From Mactra quadrangularis (taxonomy: Eukaryota; Mollusca; Bivalvia; Venerida; Mactridae): a stretch of DNA of 64,000 bases. A program made the position numbers and the translations under genes. The stretch covers positions 28,404,702 to 28,468,701 of the forward strand of contig CM046309.1 of assembly GCA_025267735.1 (NCBI GenBank), given 5' to 3'. Below the pieces are notes generated by a model. That model was not told the origin of the DNA. It did not search any database and saw only the letters and a list, made by a program, of their open reading frames with translations. Shown here in pieces: positions 1-13,400 of the stretch. The number at the start of each line of letters is the position of its first letter. Within the stretch, counting starts at the first letter, position 1.

Positions 1-525
1 CTGTCAATACCCGCTCCTGGGGTATAAGAATAGGAATACCGATAAATCATCGCGATTTTAGTTTAAGATAACCAAAATTTTAAATAGATAATTATATTAG
101 GTATGTACTGTGTACTTGTTAGACTGGCTATGATAATGTATTTATTGAGGATTGGGTGACAAAATATCACTATTAGTTTATAAGTGTACAACTTAAATAC
201 AGAAAACTAATAAACTAAACGACCATTCTATGGTTTCGTTCAGTGACCAATAAGTATCCGCTGCGCAAAGATCATAGTTCATGGAACAATATATCAAGAA
301 ATACTGTGACTTTGCGTCTATATAAAAATTTGAACATAATACTGGTTGAATGGCCTAGTCATATATAAATCAACTGAGTAAACTAAAATTTTAAAACAAT
401 TTCATGACTTAGCATTTTTATCTCATTTCACTTTCATGATTATTCATTGATCATTTATCTGTAATCCATGCATTATAGACATCCAAAGCTGAATAAGCTC
501 TCATATATAAACTTTATGGTTTACT

Positions 526-768
526 CACTGGCACCAGAGTCCCGGTCACATTCCTTAAATATATACACATATGATATTTTGTCAACACACACAATTAAAA
601 AATCGCTCCCTGTACGAGTTATAACTAGAATCTATACTTTTGTTATAATCAGAGACATAGGTATCTAATTCCCTGTTATAATATATATAAGATAGTGTAC
701 ATGTATGTATACACAGGGAACTATATATAGGGGCGTACGATCATAAGATATGGACTCTGGTGCCAGTG
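526..768. mobile_element. MITE with CACTGGCACCAGAGTCC terminal inverted repeats, copy 1
   Basis: Perfect 17-bp TIRs (526-542 and 752-768) flanked by a perfect 8-bp TSD GGTTTACT (518-525 and 769-776). 243 bp, AT-rich, with an internal palindromic section (GTGTACATGTATG..). No coding capacity. The 8-bp TSD suggests a hAT- or P-type transposase; CACTG ends are not typical of hAT, so the superfamily is left open. Confidence 0.88.
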
Positions 769-912
769 GGTTTACTCAAGCTAAACGAGTTTAAGGCGTT
801 ATCTTTAACTTGTTACTCCTTGTAGGCTGAAACTGTGAACTGCAACAAACACAGTCATAAGAAACCCTAAAGCCAAAAATGAGGGAATAGCAGTAAAAGA
901 CTCGCCATACGT

Positions 913-1090
913 TTGGTCATGGAATAATTTCTACAGCCACCCTCCCCTCTACCACTGATTCATAATCCTGTTGAGCAGTTGTCAGTCACTGACAAGATTA
1001 TGCGAGTCGTAACTGATTAACAGCTAAAACCAGAAATGTTGCCTTTCCAGAAATGGTGAATTGGTTGACTAACCTCGTGATATAACCTAT
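913..1090 (+). repeat. SINE family B, headless copy
   Basis: TTGGTCATGGAATAATTTCT, GCAGTTGTCAGTCACTGACA and TAACTGATTAACAGCTAAAA match 21602-21860 without the tRNA-like head. Confidence 0.65.
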
Positions 1091-3165
1091 ACATGTACCA
1101 TGTATAGCTACCGCATTTAACTCAGCCAAAAAGAATCACCAAAAATAAACTTGCCGTGAGCAAGTCTATACTTAAGATGTCAGCTGACAATAGGACGACT
1201 GGAGTATTGAAATATTTAGTGAATTTAATGATTTAAAAACCTTTGTACAACATGTTAGGTGGTGTATTGTACACTTAGAATAAAAAGTGTTTAAATTAAG
1301 AATATTTATTCAAGTGGCAATTTTATGAGCCATTTATAACAATCGTTCACATTTAAGTGCATAATTCAGATTTATAAATACAAATAGTGTTGACGCGATA
1401 GATATTTAGAATTTCAAGGCTATAGTTAAATCTAGCCTCTCACGTGGTTTAGGTAGGCTCTTTTTTCATGATATCAATGTAATGGTAGCTATTTATTATT
1501 AGCAACTTATGACCATGTACTGAAGTATAAACGACTTTCGGCCACGTTTGTACAAGGCTCAACTTAGAAGAATTCTTATGATCCATGCATAGAAAACAGT
1601 GAAAACTAAAACCGTCTGAAACCAAATTTTATACTGGTCCTTGAGCACAATGTGTTAATGTCTCAAAGTCAATTTCTAGAGCTTACGTTTCCAAGAACAC
1701 ATGATCATAGAACATATAATAGCTAGAACGATATCACAGATACATGTACATGTATGTCTAAGTTTCGTTTTTATGACAATAATTATTCGAAAAATACAAT
1801 GTATGATAGAGATATTCAAACCACTCTACACAGTGGACCAGAGATATTCAGACAACTCTGAATTCCAACATATTTCACAGTCCCGTTTTGGAAATTCGAA
1901 TGCAATGAGACTAGGAAAAAAGCAAAATTTTGAAGACTGAAGTCTAGCATTCAAGCTAGCATTGTCAACTACACATGACTTTGCATTTACATTTACACGC
2001 TCTTCGTAAAATGAAGAGAAACGTTCTGCTAGTACATGCATGATCAGAATAACATTGACTGAAAAAATACCAGTTCAATAATATTTTAGAATAAATGTAC
2101 AATGTAAGTACAAAATTAAACCACAAGAATTTATATACAGCAGTTTTTACCTAACAATGTTTATGTATGGATGTAAATGTTTTGATATTGAACAGTGAAA
2201 ATAAACCTTCAAATCTCAATACAATTCAATAACAACTCTGCGGGTGTCAGCTTTTGAAGGCTGAGTCATTTTATACTTCTATCAAATATTTTAAACTATC
2301 AATTTATTATTTGAAGTTTTTTAAGTTTAAAGCGCCACAGTATTCGTATAATACTAGCTTAGCCGTTTTTAATCTGCATTCAAGCTAAACATGTTTAACA
2401 AAGTGATTAATTGCCCATTGTGATAAATAGTATTCAAATGTTATATAATAAGAATTTACTCTAATATCCATTCTTGTCATTCTCTGTCTATTATTGAAGA
2501 CGAAATAATAAATCTGTAAATACTTTAGTCTAACCTTAAACTATACCACTAAGTCTTATCCTGTTATAGCCTAGCCTTATTTACATACCAATGGATCTTA
2601 TACCTACCTGACACAAAAGCATTAACATGCATTATATGACTTATAATAAATACATATTTTACAAAGAGCATTACATGCAAGTAAATAAACAGAGATGGGA
2701 ATGTTCTGTTATAGGCAAGAATTAGGACCTCAATGCATAATCCCAAGTTTATTTAGATTTCAATTTAGAACACAAAACAGTGCTCACTTCTTAAAAAACA
2801 TGTAAATGTTTAACCCCAATATTTAGGTCATTTGGTACAAGCAAGAGTTCAAATGGAACTTCTAATGATTTCAATGGTTAATAGGTTGATAGCCAGGTTA
2901 ATTTAAATAGATTATACTGACATTTGGTAAATCATTTACTGGAGAAATAAAGAAAAAGTAATGGCACTGTATATATTTCATGCTTATGCACGTTCTACAC
3001 TTTTACAACTATCACCCCTTATCATCGGGCTTCTGGTATCTTTATATCAATCTCCCTGGGGAGTCTTAACCTAGTGCAGCCACGAAATTGGCACAACGTA
3101 ATTATAGCACCCTCCTAGGAACCCATTGATCTGTTTCACTGATCACCGATTGTATCTCCCATTGT

Positions 3166-3379
3166 AGGAGCAGTGGACCAGTGGTAGGAAGCGCGCTTAG
3201 GGATCGAGAGGTCTCGGGTTCGATCCCCACTACGGGCACTGCGGATTTCCTTGAGCAAGAAATTTACCTACAATTGTTCCACTCCACCCAGGTGTAAATG
3301 GGTACTGTGAGGGGTCGCCTGCCTGAGGGCTGAACATGTATATGGAAGCAGACTTAAAACGGCACTTTAACTTTTTAAC
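3166..3379 (+). repeat. tRNA-derived SINE, family A
   Basis: tRNA-like head GGAGCAGTGGACCAGTGG (A box) with B box GGGTTCGATCCCC at 3216-3228, then a conserved body TTCCTTGAGCAAGAAATTTA and CCACTCCACCCAGGTG. It is not a functional tRNA: no acceptor-stem pairing or 3' boundary. Confidence 0.8.
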
Positions 3380-3382
3380 ATT

Positions 3383-3516
3383 CACACCTTGGTGGAGTGA
3401 AGCAATCGCAGGTCAATTTCTTGCTTAAGGAAATAATAAGCGCCCATAGTAGGAATCAAACCCAGGACCTATCGATCACTAAGCACACCCTACCACTGGA
3501 CTACAGCTCCTACTAG
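3383..3516 (-). repeat. tRNA-derived SINE, family A, inverted neighbour
   Basis: Inverse of the same family: CACCTTGGTGGAGTGAAG, TTTCTTGCTTAAGGAAAT, B box complement AATCAAACCC, ending CTGGACTACAGCTCC. Tail to tail with the copy at 3166-3379. Confidence 0.75.
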
Positions 3517-4376
3517 ATGTATTCAGTTTTAATGAATAGCTAGTTTTTAACAAGTAACAAAAACATGCCGACCTCATAAGTCAAAGGCAGTAATTCATGT
3601 GTCCCCACAGTCAGGAGAGGTTGTTCTTGTTGCCAAGCCAAGTTTGGTGAAAAGTGAAACAGATCAACTTTTCATCATACCCAGACACCTGTTATGGGTG
3701 TTTATTTCAAACTAACCAGAAAGATAATGGTATCTATGTCTCTGTACTATTTTCTAATAAAAAAGAGACAAAACACATTTTTTAAAACAGCTTTTTTATT
3801 GTTTTATCAGTAGAAAATACTATGTACAGATATTTACAGTTTAGTTAAACTTAACAATGATTAATGAAAAACAATTATAACAAACAGTGATAAAATGTTG
3901 AATGAATTTACATCATGAAAAATGTAGCCACATTTGTATAGAGTTTATATTCTATAAGAAACAAATAAATTCATTTAAAATATGATCTTCAACCATTAGC
4001 TGTAAAGTAAAATAAAAAACACCAACAGAGAGTAAAACATAAAAATGCCAAAAAAGGGCCATAACTCAGATGTCTACAGATCAACTCATTTGAGCAATCA
4101 TAAACCTTCTGGCCAAGTTTCTCAACAATGCATACCATAGTCAAGGACTGAAGGATGCCCGATTACTTCAAAACTCAACCAAATGTCAAAGTAACAAATT
4201 TTTTTTCTTTAAACTGATACATTATGTAGCAGATAATGAAAATGATTCATCATACAACCCAAATGAAATGAATGTAATAATTTAGAAATACATGTAGTTC
4301 ATAAATAATTGATACTGAAAACAAAAAATGCCTACGAAATGATCTGAACACAAAATTATGACTAGCACTCATTTAA

Positions 4377-4815
4377 AAGGGGATGACACCATTCGATTTG
4401 ATACATCGAAAAATCGGTTGCGAGGGAGCCGATTCGATTTCTATTCAGAACCAAAGATTTACGATTCGATACCAGCCTTTAAACATGTTATATGATAAGT
4501 ATTAAAGCCAAAGTGCACATAATAGAAGATATCCGTTGACTGTGTTTCACTTTGATATATTGCTCTTAAATTTCAATCATGATATCAAATAATGTGTCTT
4601 GGAAACTTCCTTCCAAATTTGTTTTACATAGCACATGTATGTAAATTTCAGAAAAAAATATTTTTTCAGTATAAGTTATCTAAAGCTCAAATGAAAGTAT
4701 TGATTAATATTTGGAACAAACTACACTATTCAATGAATCGAATAAAAAAATCGAATCGAAAGAAAATAAATCGAATCGCATCAAATCAAATTTGCAATGA
4801 ATCGTTACATCCCTA
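4377..4815. mobile_element. hAT-like non-autonomous element (ATTCGAT-rich)
   Basis: Right end ..GTTACATCCCTA is the inverse of the common hAT terminus TAGGGATGTAAC; the left end is the decayed form AAGGGGATGACACC. A perfect 8-bp TSD TCATTTAA flanks it (4369-4376, 4816-4823). Subterminal regions are rich in ATTCGAT/ATCGAAT repeats. An 88-codon ORF inside is not transposase-like. Confidence 0.8.
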
Positions 4816-4910
4816 TCATTTAAGAATCAATCAATCACTAACAAAGATATTGAATTAAGTTCTGTGCTTTGAGTTAGCACTCATTATACAGGGTAAATAC
4901 AGAGTAAAAC

Positions 4911-5195
4911 CACTGGCACCAGAGTCCTTAAATTCATTAAATATGCACACATATGCTTCAATAATAATATTTTTCCAACAAACACAATTTAAAAAAAAGT
5001 GCCAAATACATTGTTGTGAGCATGTTACAACTATACTTTCATTATAGTATACATAAGGTAGTGTACATGTATACTATACACAAGGTACTATATATAGCGA
5101 CATAAGCATTATTTTATATAGGGACATAAGCATTATTTTATATAGGGACATAAGCATTATTTTATGATCATAAGGTACAGACTCTGGTGCCTGTG
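4911..5195. mobile_element. MITE with CACTGGCACCAGAGTCC terminal inverted repeats, copy 2
   Basis: Left TIR at 4911 matches copy 1; the right TIR ends at 5195 with one mismatch (CCTGTG). Flanks AGTAAAAC (4903-4910) and AATAAAAC (5196-5203) are an 8-bp TSD with one difference. Internally it has three tandem copies of a 26-bp unit (TATATAGGGACATAAGCATT plus six bases, about 5089-5165) that copy 1 holds only once in degraded form. Confidence 0.85.
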
Positions 5196-6773
5196 AATAA
5201 AACAGTGTAATGTCAAGAAACATTTTTTTGCTGACTTAAAAAGATAGTTATTTCCATTTTTTAATTCAACATGCATAAAATATATCTAAAACCTCTTGGA
5301 AAAAGGTTTAAAATGAAGTGATCCAGGAGTGCTATACTGAAACATTCAGGCATTCCTAGACTTAGGAATAATTAAATACAATACATTTCAGAGATCTAGG
5401 ATTTACGAAATTGCATCTCACATCCCTCAATCTACATCAAAATTTAGATTTTAAATGATATTTTTGTTTGAAGTTCAAATTTCCACTGCAAAAATATATT
5501 GCAGGACTGGCTTGGAAAAACATATTATGGATTACAAATGAAACACGTAAGTACAACACTTAAAGTATAATGTTAAAAATTGAAATAACATATACATTGT
5601 ATTGTATTTAAAAATCACAACATAGATAATCATGCATAAGTCATTGATTACGAATATTCATACATAATATACAAAGGTAAAAAAATCAATAATTTTGTAT
5701 TGTAATATAGTGGCAAAATATCATTAACCATTCCAAGAAAAAAACTTCGAAGATTTCAATTAATTTACCTTATTGTCTCTGATCCAAATTACTCTTTACC
5801 TAATTACCGGTACCCTGACCTTTAAACCTTATAGATTCTTATACATCATATAATATTTTGATCAGTTTGGTGACTATCTGACAAAACTTGATTGTCCAAG
5901 AAAGATATTCAAATAGAAACTGGGCGGCATATTATGGAAAATCTTACAATGATTCTTCACTGCCCCCCAAAATGTTTATTCACAGTACAAAAAAACTGAA
6001 CTGCTACAAATGCCAAGTTCAAGATTGCAGAATTATTTTATCAGTGTTAATTTATTTCTTAATTTATGCCATGGAAACATAATTTCTATAGGTACATTTC
6101 ATTTTCCAGTAGCAGAAAAAGTTATCTATAAGCCTCCAAAACTATGGTCAATGTACCACAATGAACCAATATCAAGTTTGAGATATTTTTTACATTTTAC
6201 ATCTAAAAGAAAAGTGTACTGATTTCAAAAGCAAAATTGAAACTTATTTTACAATAGTTAGCTTTTACAACTATTTAGAACTCCATTGAGTACAATGTAA
6301 ATTGTAAAATGTGTGAAGGAATGTTTGGAAGACAGTATATAATACAATATAGAACAATGTACGACAGAAACTGGTCTTAAAAGCTTTGATTAACAGTCTC
6401 TGGTGATTAATAAACCCTACGGATGCATGGGTGAAAATTTTCAAAATCCAAATCTTCTTGAATTCAATGATTTTGACAGCTATTACATAAGAAACAAATC
6501 TAATCTCATGTACCAAAATTCTTGAACTTCAAGACAACTTCTGAAAACTTTCACCCATGTGGGTACTAATATTTAACAAAATTGCCATGGACAGATGTAT
6601 ACAACTAGTCAAGTAAAATTCCTGGGGAAAAAATAAAATCACTATACCTATATGCAAGTATGGGAATGATAATAACACAAGTTCAATTATAATGCCATTA
6701 GTACATGTAACCAGCCTTCACCTTAATTTATCACAAGCACTAGCCCATGTCATGATTTTGCAACAGTAATTGG

Positions 6774-7210
6774 CCAAATTATCAACTAGCTCAATTACTC
6801 AAGTATTTTATGAACCAAATTATCAAGTAGCTCAATTACTCAAGTATATTATGAACCAAATTATCAACTAGCTCAATTACTCAAGTATTTTATGAACCAA
6901 ATTATCAAGTAGCTCAATTACTCAAGTATATTATGAACCAAATTATCAACTAGCTCAATTACTCAAGTATTTTATGAACCAAATTATCAAGTAGCTCAAT
7001 TACTCAAGTATATTATGAACCAAATTATCAACTAGCTCAATTACTCAAGTATTTTATGGACCAAATTATCAACTAGTTCAATTACTCAAGTATTTTATGG
7101 ACCAAATTATCAACTAGTTCAATTACTCAAGTATTTTATGGACCAAATTATCAACTAGAAATTATCAACTATTTCAATTACTCAACTATTTTTATGGACC
7201 AAATTATCAA
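6774..7210. repeat. 41-bp minisatellite with alternating unit types
   Basis: About ten copies of a 41-bp unit beginning AAATTATCAACTAGCTCAAT. In the first six or so, two variants alternate (AACTAG..TATTTT and AAGTAG..TATATT), giving an 82-bp higher-order period; later units are homogeneous with GGACC and CTAGTTC. Confidence 0.88.
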
Positions 7211-7465
7211 TAAGCCAAACAACACAGGTCAGTATGTTTTCATAAGCCTGACTCAAAATGCAGTAAATTGCACTAGACCCAAGTTACAGGCTAAAGGGTT
7301 TAAGCTAGACTCTTAAAATCACACTGTTACAGCATGTATGTAAATAGTAACATCAATAAATCCCTTACTGGTAAATAGCACTAGATAAGACATAGACTGA
7401 GCACAACTTATAGACAGTATAACTTGATATCATCAAAATCTCGCACTGTCTATTAATACTGTATA

Positions 7466-10400
7466 CTACATAGTGATAACTTTTCTAAGAGAATCAGCAA
7501 AGTTTTGTCTGTCAACTTGTATCACTTTTTCTCTCGTTCTGGCATCTTCTATTAAATTCTTCCATTCATCACTAGACTGAAATACAAAGAAATAATACAT
7601 TCAAATCATCTGCCACCTTTATTTTTGTGAGAATTAGCCTAATTCATAAAAATATATACATGTAGTAAGAGCAGAATTCTACTAACTAGCCTTACAATCT
7701 GAAATAGGTAATTTTTACTAGCCCGAATCACTTTGCATTAAAACGGGCTTCAGGCTAGGGGGTTAAAACAAAAACCGTTTCAAACATCACAATTAAATAT
7801 TACAATGAAAACAAGAGCTGTCAGAGGAGACAGCATGCTCGACTTAGTAAGTGTTTGTCACAGGAGATGTGGTTGATGATAAGGAACATACATATTTTAA
7901 AATTTGAAAATATAACCTTAACAAATTCAAAGAAAAAAAAAGAAATAAATAGAAAACTATAAGTTCAAGGGGGATAACTCTGAAAAAATGTATAAGGAGT
8001 TATGAATCTTGTCACATGAGATGTGGTTGATAATAAGGAACATATATCTAAAGTTTGAAGTCAATACCTGAAGAAATAAAACAGTTGCAGTAAAAACAAA
8101 CATTTTTTAAAGAAAACTCTAATTTCAAGGGGAGATAATTCTGAAAAAAAATATATTTGGAGTTATGAACCTTGTCACATGAGATGTGGTTGATAATAAA
8201 GAACATATATTTAAAGTCAATACCTAAAGAAATAAAACAGTTGCAGTAAAAACAAATATTTATTAAAGAAAACTTTAAGTTCAAGGGGGGATAACTTTGA
8301 AAATAATGTATAAGGAGTTATGAACCTTGTCACATGAGATGTGGTTGATAATAAGGAACATATATTTAAAGTTTGAAATCAATACCTAAAGAAATAAAAC
8401 AGTTGCAGTAAAAACAAACATTTTTTAAAGAAAACTCTAATTCAAGGGGAGATAATTCTGAAAAAAATGCATTCGGAGTTATGGACCATGTCACATGAGA
8501 TGTGGTTGATAGAAAGGAACATATATTTAAAGTTTGAAGTTAATATCTTAAGAAATAACAAAGATACAGAAGAAAGTATTTTACTGCACAAAAACTTTAA
8601 TCTGTGCACAAAAACTTCAATCAGTTCAAGGGGAGATAATTCTTGAAAAAATGTGTTTGGAGTTATGGACCTTGTCACATGAGATGTGGTTGATAGTAAG
8701 GAACATATATTTAAAGTTTGAAGTTAATATCTTAAGAAATAACAAAGATATAGAAGAAAGTATTTTACTGCACAAAAACTTTAATCAGAAGTGTGGACGC
8801 GGACGCCGACGCCGACGCTGGGGCGAGTAGGAGAGCTCTACATTACTTCGTAAAGTCGAGCTAAAAAGCAACAAATATATGGACGATATTGCAAAATTAC
8901 ATGAAAAAAGAGTATGAGTATATGAGCAAAGGTGGGAGTAACCAAGTAAAAGAATATGTGAGTATGTGCATGAATGCTAAAGCAAACGTAAGTATGAAAA
9001 TACTGTTTTCTTAATTAAATTACATATGAAATCATGAAAGAAATTCAAGATTTACCTCTAATGAATCCAAATGTCCAACAAGATACATAGCATATTTAGC
9101 TCTGGTTAATGATACATTCATTCTATTTCTGTTACCAACAAATCTAAAGAAATGAAATGCAGCCTACGTATATATTCGGTATACATATTTGTTAACACCA
9201 ACACACAAAAATAAATTTCTAGGCTACTATTACTGCTAACTTTTAGAATGAACACAATCAGTATAATAGAAAGCAAATAATAAGAAATGAAGAATCTTCA
9301 TCTACTAGTAATTATTCTAGAACTTGTCAAAAGGACGGGGAAGCAGACAAAAGGGGCAGGGCACATCAAAGGGTTTGATGTTTCAAAGTAACTATTTTTG
9401 CATTGGAAGAAATAAAAAGGAGAAGGGAGTAGAATAAAAGGTAAGGATGCAGGACTCAGCTACTCTTCTTTAAAATAATCACTATCATTAACCCAGAAGG
9501 GGTCCACTTTATAGTTTGGGCTACCAACAAATTTCTTTTGCGCAACCAAAATTTCTACAAATGAGATGTAGTGCTTGCTGTTAAAATAATCTGCTTGAGC
9601 AACCTCTTTCATATCTTAATTTAGACTGATATATATATTTAATACTTCATACAAGTTTTTCCAAAAAGGAAATGTGAGAGGTAAGCAATTAATTATAAAG
9701 CAAAGTGTCCAAGAAAAATGATTAGATGAGTAAGCCAATGTCAATAAGTACATAATTATAAGTGTAAGAACATAAAATCCAGTATACCCAACAGATCCTG
9801 ACATATTAGCTCTAACACAAGTCATTACAATGATATTCTTTTCTCTTCCTTGAAAACCATCCACAGTTGATACTTCTACTTCATTCAATGATCTATAAAT
9901 AATCATTGATATAACAAATACAGTAATACAAAATTTACCCCAAAACTGTTTAAACACACAGGGCTCAACATTAAAGATTGTCCTATTGCCCCTGACAATG
10001 TTTATTTGGGTTAGAGCAACTTGTTACAGCTAGTAAAATATTTAGCTTGTTGTCAAACGGTGCAACCTACTTTAAAAATTAATGTCAAGCTCTGACACAT
10101 TTAAACTGTCTAAAACCTGTTTCTGTACAATAAGACCAAGAGGGAGCATAGGGGGATTAAAACAGGACAATATCAATAACTTGAACAAATATTGTATACC
10201 ACAGAGACTTAGTATGCAGAAATGAAAAACATGCATCACAGACAGTTGGATAAAATTCAAAAATATCAAAGGAATATTGAGGCAATACTTGAGATTCGAG
10301 TTTGAGCATGGATTTTGTTCACAACCACAACAAAATTGATAAGTAAAAAGACCTCAATGGTATCATTTACTAATACTAGAGATACGACCATAAACAAAAA

Positions 10401-13400
10401 AGAGATATGAGATAAAGCTTACTTTGTTTGTAGCATTTTTTGTACTTCAAATTTTTGTTTAGAATAAGGGGCAATAACTCCAATACTTCTTGGTGGCTGT
10501 GAGGCTTTAGATACAATAAAACTGCATAATTCCACAGTAAACTTAGCTTCTAGTATATTACACATAGATCTGAAATATTATCAAACATTAAATACAAAAT
10601 ATTAAATACAGCACAACTGTCTGTCTTAGGACTATGCTGACCTAGAATATTCATTTTCTTTCAGGGATTTTTTTTCTTTATATAACAGCAGCCATTTACA
10701 GGCGCCTTCCCCTTCTAACATTTCTTTGAAATCAAGCACTTTTCTGCAAATTTAGAGGTTGACTTTGATTTTTCATTACCTTATCAATGAAATTGCGATA
10801 AAGTTCCCCATCCTTCTATATAAAATAAGGCCACAGGCCCCTTCTCCGCATACTGAAATGCCCTGTCTTTTTAAGTCCTATTTTAAAAGTCAGAGTCACA
10901 TGAAAAGAACAGTTACTTAACCATTGGTCCAGTGACATACCAGTACTAGACACATATAATATTCTCTGCATGTAAGCTTTTTCCAACTACAAATACATGA
11001 AGCAGCTATGATCAGAGATTGATTTAAACATATGACTCTCTATCAACAAGAGTTTAAAAGGACTAGAATTCAGTGACTTCAATCTCTCAGTCACTAAAGT
11101 GTGACACTATTCTACAGCATAGGTGCAGTAGACTATCAAAATCAATAAATGAATAATCTTACTTCAGTCTAGATTGCAACATTTTAAAGGGGAGTAATAA
11201 CAACTATTACCAATCACCCCTCTTACAATTGTAATTGTTAGATATTTTCACGAATCTAAATATGTGTTGTTTTTATTTCTCTAGTATTGGTCAAGAAATT
11301 AAACCATATCACACATATTTACTAAAGTGTAAAGATAATAATGGGTGGCAGTGTATAAGTAAAATAAAGTAAATTTTTACCTTGAACCCTGAGAGAACTG
11401 TTCCATTCCTTCATTTATATCAAACAATATGTATGGTGAGAGATGCAACTTTCTTCTTTCTAATATATTTCTGTAAATATAATGTTTAAATAAATACATG
11501 TACATTGCATCTTATTGCTGCCAATTATCTCATTCATTTGATTTAACAAAGCATTTTTATGTGTGAATACAAAAGTATATTCAATTAAATGTTAAACTTA
11601 ATTCAAGAATTCTTAGAATGTGGTAAAACCATGGCTGAATGGTCATGACAATGGACTTGTTACCATTTGATGGTCAACTCTACCTTGGTTCAAATCACAT
11701 CCAAAACCATCCTTCCTTGTTGTTTCCTTAAATACAAAATTTTATCCCACTGGCTCAGTGCCGAGGGACAATATAGTAGACTTAAGCAAAGTGAATGATC
11801 TAGGTTTTAAGAACTTGATCAAACTAAAATAAATTAGTGTAAACTAAATTGAAGCATATCTTGATTGCACCATTATAAGTAAAGCCAAACATCAAGTGAA
11901 GTTGATCGATTGAATTTATCCAGTATTCAAATATGCAAACACTAACAAATATTCACCGTTACAGTCAAAATATGCGTACAAAAAATAGGATTTAATCTGT
12001 GTTTCTTGCTTTTCAGCCATAATGTGTAAAAACCAATGTTTGTACAGCCTGTGCACAGATGGTAATCCCCATGAATGGGAGTTCCAAATTAAGCCTATAT
12101 AATACTTACTCATCATTGCTAATTTTCCCATCATATATATAAAGATTAGGAAAGGCAGCTATGTCAGGATGCATTCTATACTGTGTATTTAATGTAATCA
12201 CAGGGTTTGGTACGTTACTTGTTGAATATTCAAAATAATTATCAAATCTCTTAAACAGTGACATGTCAAACTTGTGCTCACTTGCTACCTAGTAAATAAA
12301 ATAAAGTTGAATCAAGTCAAAGTTAGCAAATAAGTATTTTCAATGATGTTTAAATATTGGTGGGTCAGAACAATACTACCCTTAGAACATGATATTTAAA
12401 GAAAGATATACACAAGTTTTGCCCAGAATACTTAATATCATAAATTCATTATCAATAAGATACTTTTCAAGTTTTTATAATCTTTACTGCATCCTTTTGT
12501 AATCCTGTCCCATTTTATAATGATACTAATCCAAAAAATATCAGATCTTGTGAATGCTAGAATGATCAGAGGTAGGATGTGCGCTTAGAAATCCAGTCCC
12601 ACGTTAGAGCCCCACTAGGGGCACTGCTAATTTCCTTGAGCAAGAAATTAAGCTATAGTTGTTCCACTCCACCCAGGAGTAAGTTGGTACTGTGAAGGAT
12701 CACCTACCTGCCTGTAAGGTCATTTATCGTACACATTTTTTAAGCTAACAGTACATTTTAATTGGAGAGACTTAAAACCACACTTTAACTTTTTTATGCA
12801 AACCCAATACAATCTGATGATTCAGTATTAATTTCAATGTTTAATCAGCACATTCCCTTTCACCTAATTGTAAGTGATTTAAAAATCACAAGAACCTTAA
12901 TTAATGGTTCCAGACCTTTGAATCAACTTGAATACTATCATGTAGAATATAGGCAAAATATAAGTGTGACAAGTATTTTCTACCTGAGAGACAACTGTCG
13001 GTGGAAGTTGTTCAGGATCACCTACTAAGATAAGTTTACTAACTCCATATTGAAGAGGAATTAAAGTTTCTAGTTCAATAGCTTGAGTAGCCTGAAAGAT
13101 AGACAATATAATTAAGGTACATAGTCATTTGATCTTAAGAATGTTAACAGGCTCTTTGTTTTTCATCCAATTCTAACCAAATTTTGAAAGAGATTAATAC
13201 AGTGCATTAAATAAATATTACAGCTCTTTTGTCCAAAATACTAAATTTAGCTAGTGATTTTGTATAAATCCTCTGCATAAACTATAATTGCAATTTGCAA
13301 ATAACTTTTTCTACCATTCTTTCTCTACTTCAGCAGGTATTTTCCACCACTAGTACTGGTGCACATCCAACATTCAATGCTAGGATTTCCTTGTGAATGA

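Larger units (their letters stand above)
1..7465. other. Downstream flank of the SETX-like gene, no coding gene seen
   Basis: No ORF here resembles a protein. A minus-strand AATAAA at about 3794-3799 is followed by T-rich/A-rich sequence and could end a long 3'UTR. Contents are mostly repeats: a MITE (526-768), SINE fragments (913-1090, 3166-3516), a hAT-like element (4377-4815), a second MITE copy (4911-5195) and a minisatellite (6774-7210). Confidence 0.4.

Noticed and set aside
3166..3240. Possible tRNA gene
   Set aside because: A and B boxes are present, but there is no paired acceptor stem and the sequence runs on into a SINE body; several dispersed copies exist.
4592..4858. 88-codon ORF as a small protein gene
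   Set aside because: It spans the end of a hAT-like element and its AAATCGAATCG repeats; no conserved features.
6774..7210. CRISPR-like regular repeat
   Set aside because: Units are directly tandem with no unique spacers, in animal DNA: a minisatellite.
7680..7770. Short CTAGCC..GGCTTCAGGCTAG motif, also at about 7250-7320 and 53695-53765
   Set aside because: A recurring inverted-repeat fragment of about 70 bp, but no target duplications or clear boundaries were seen.
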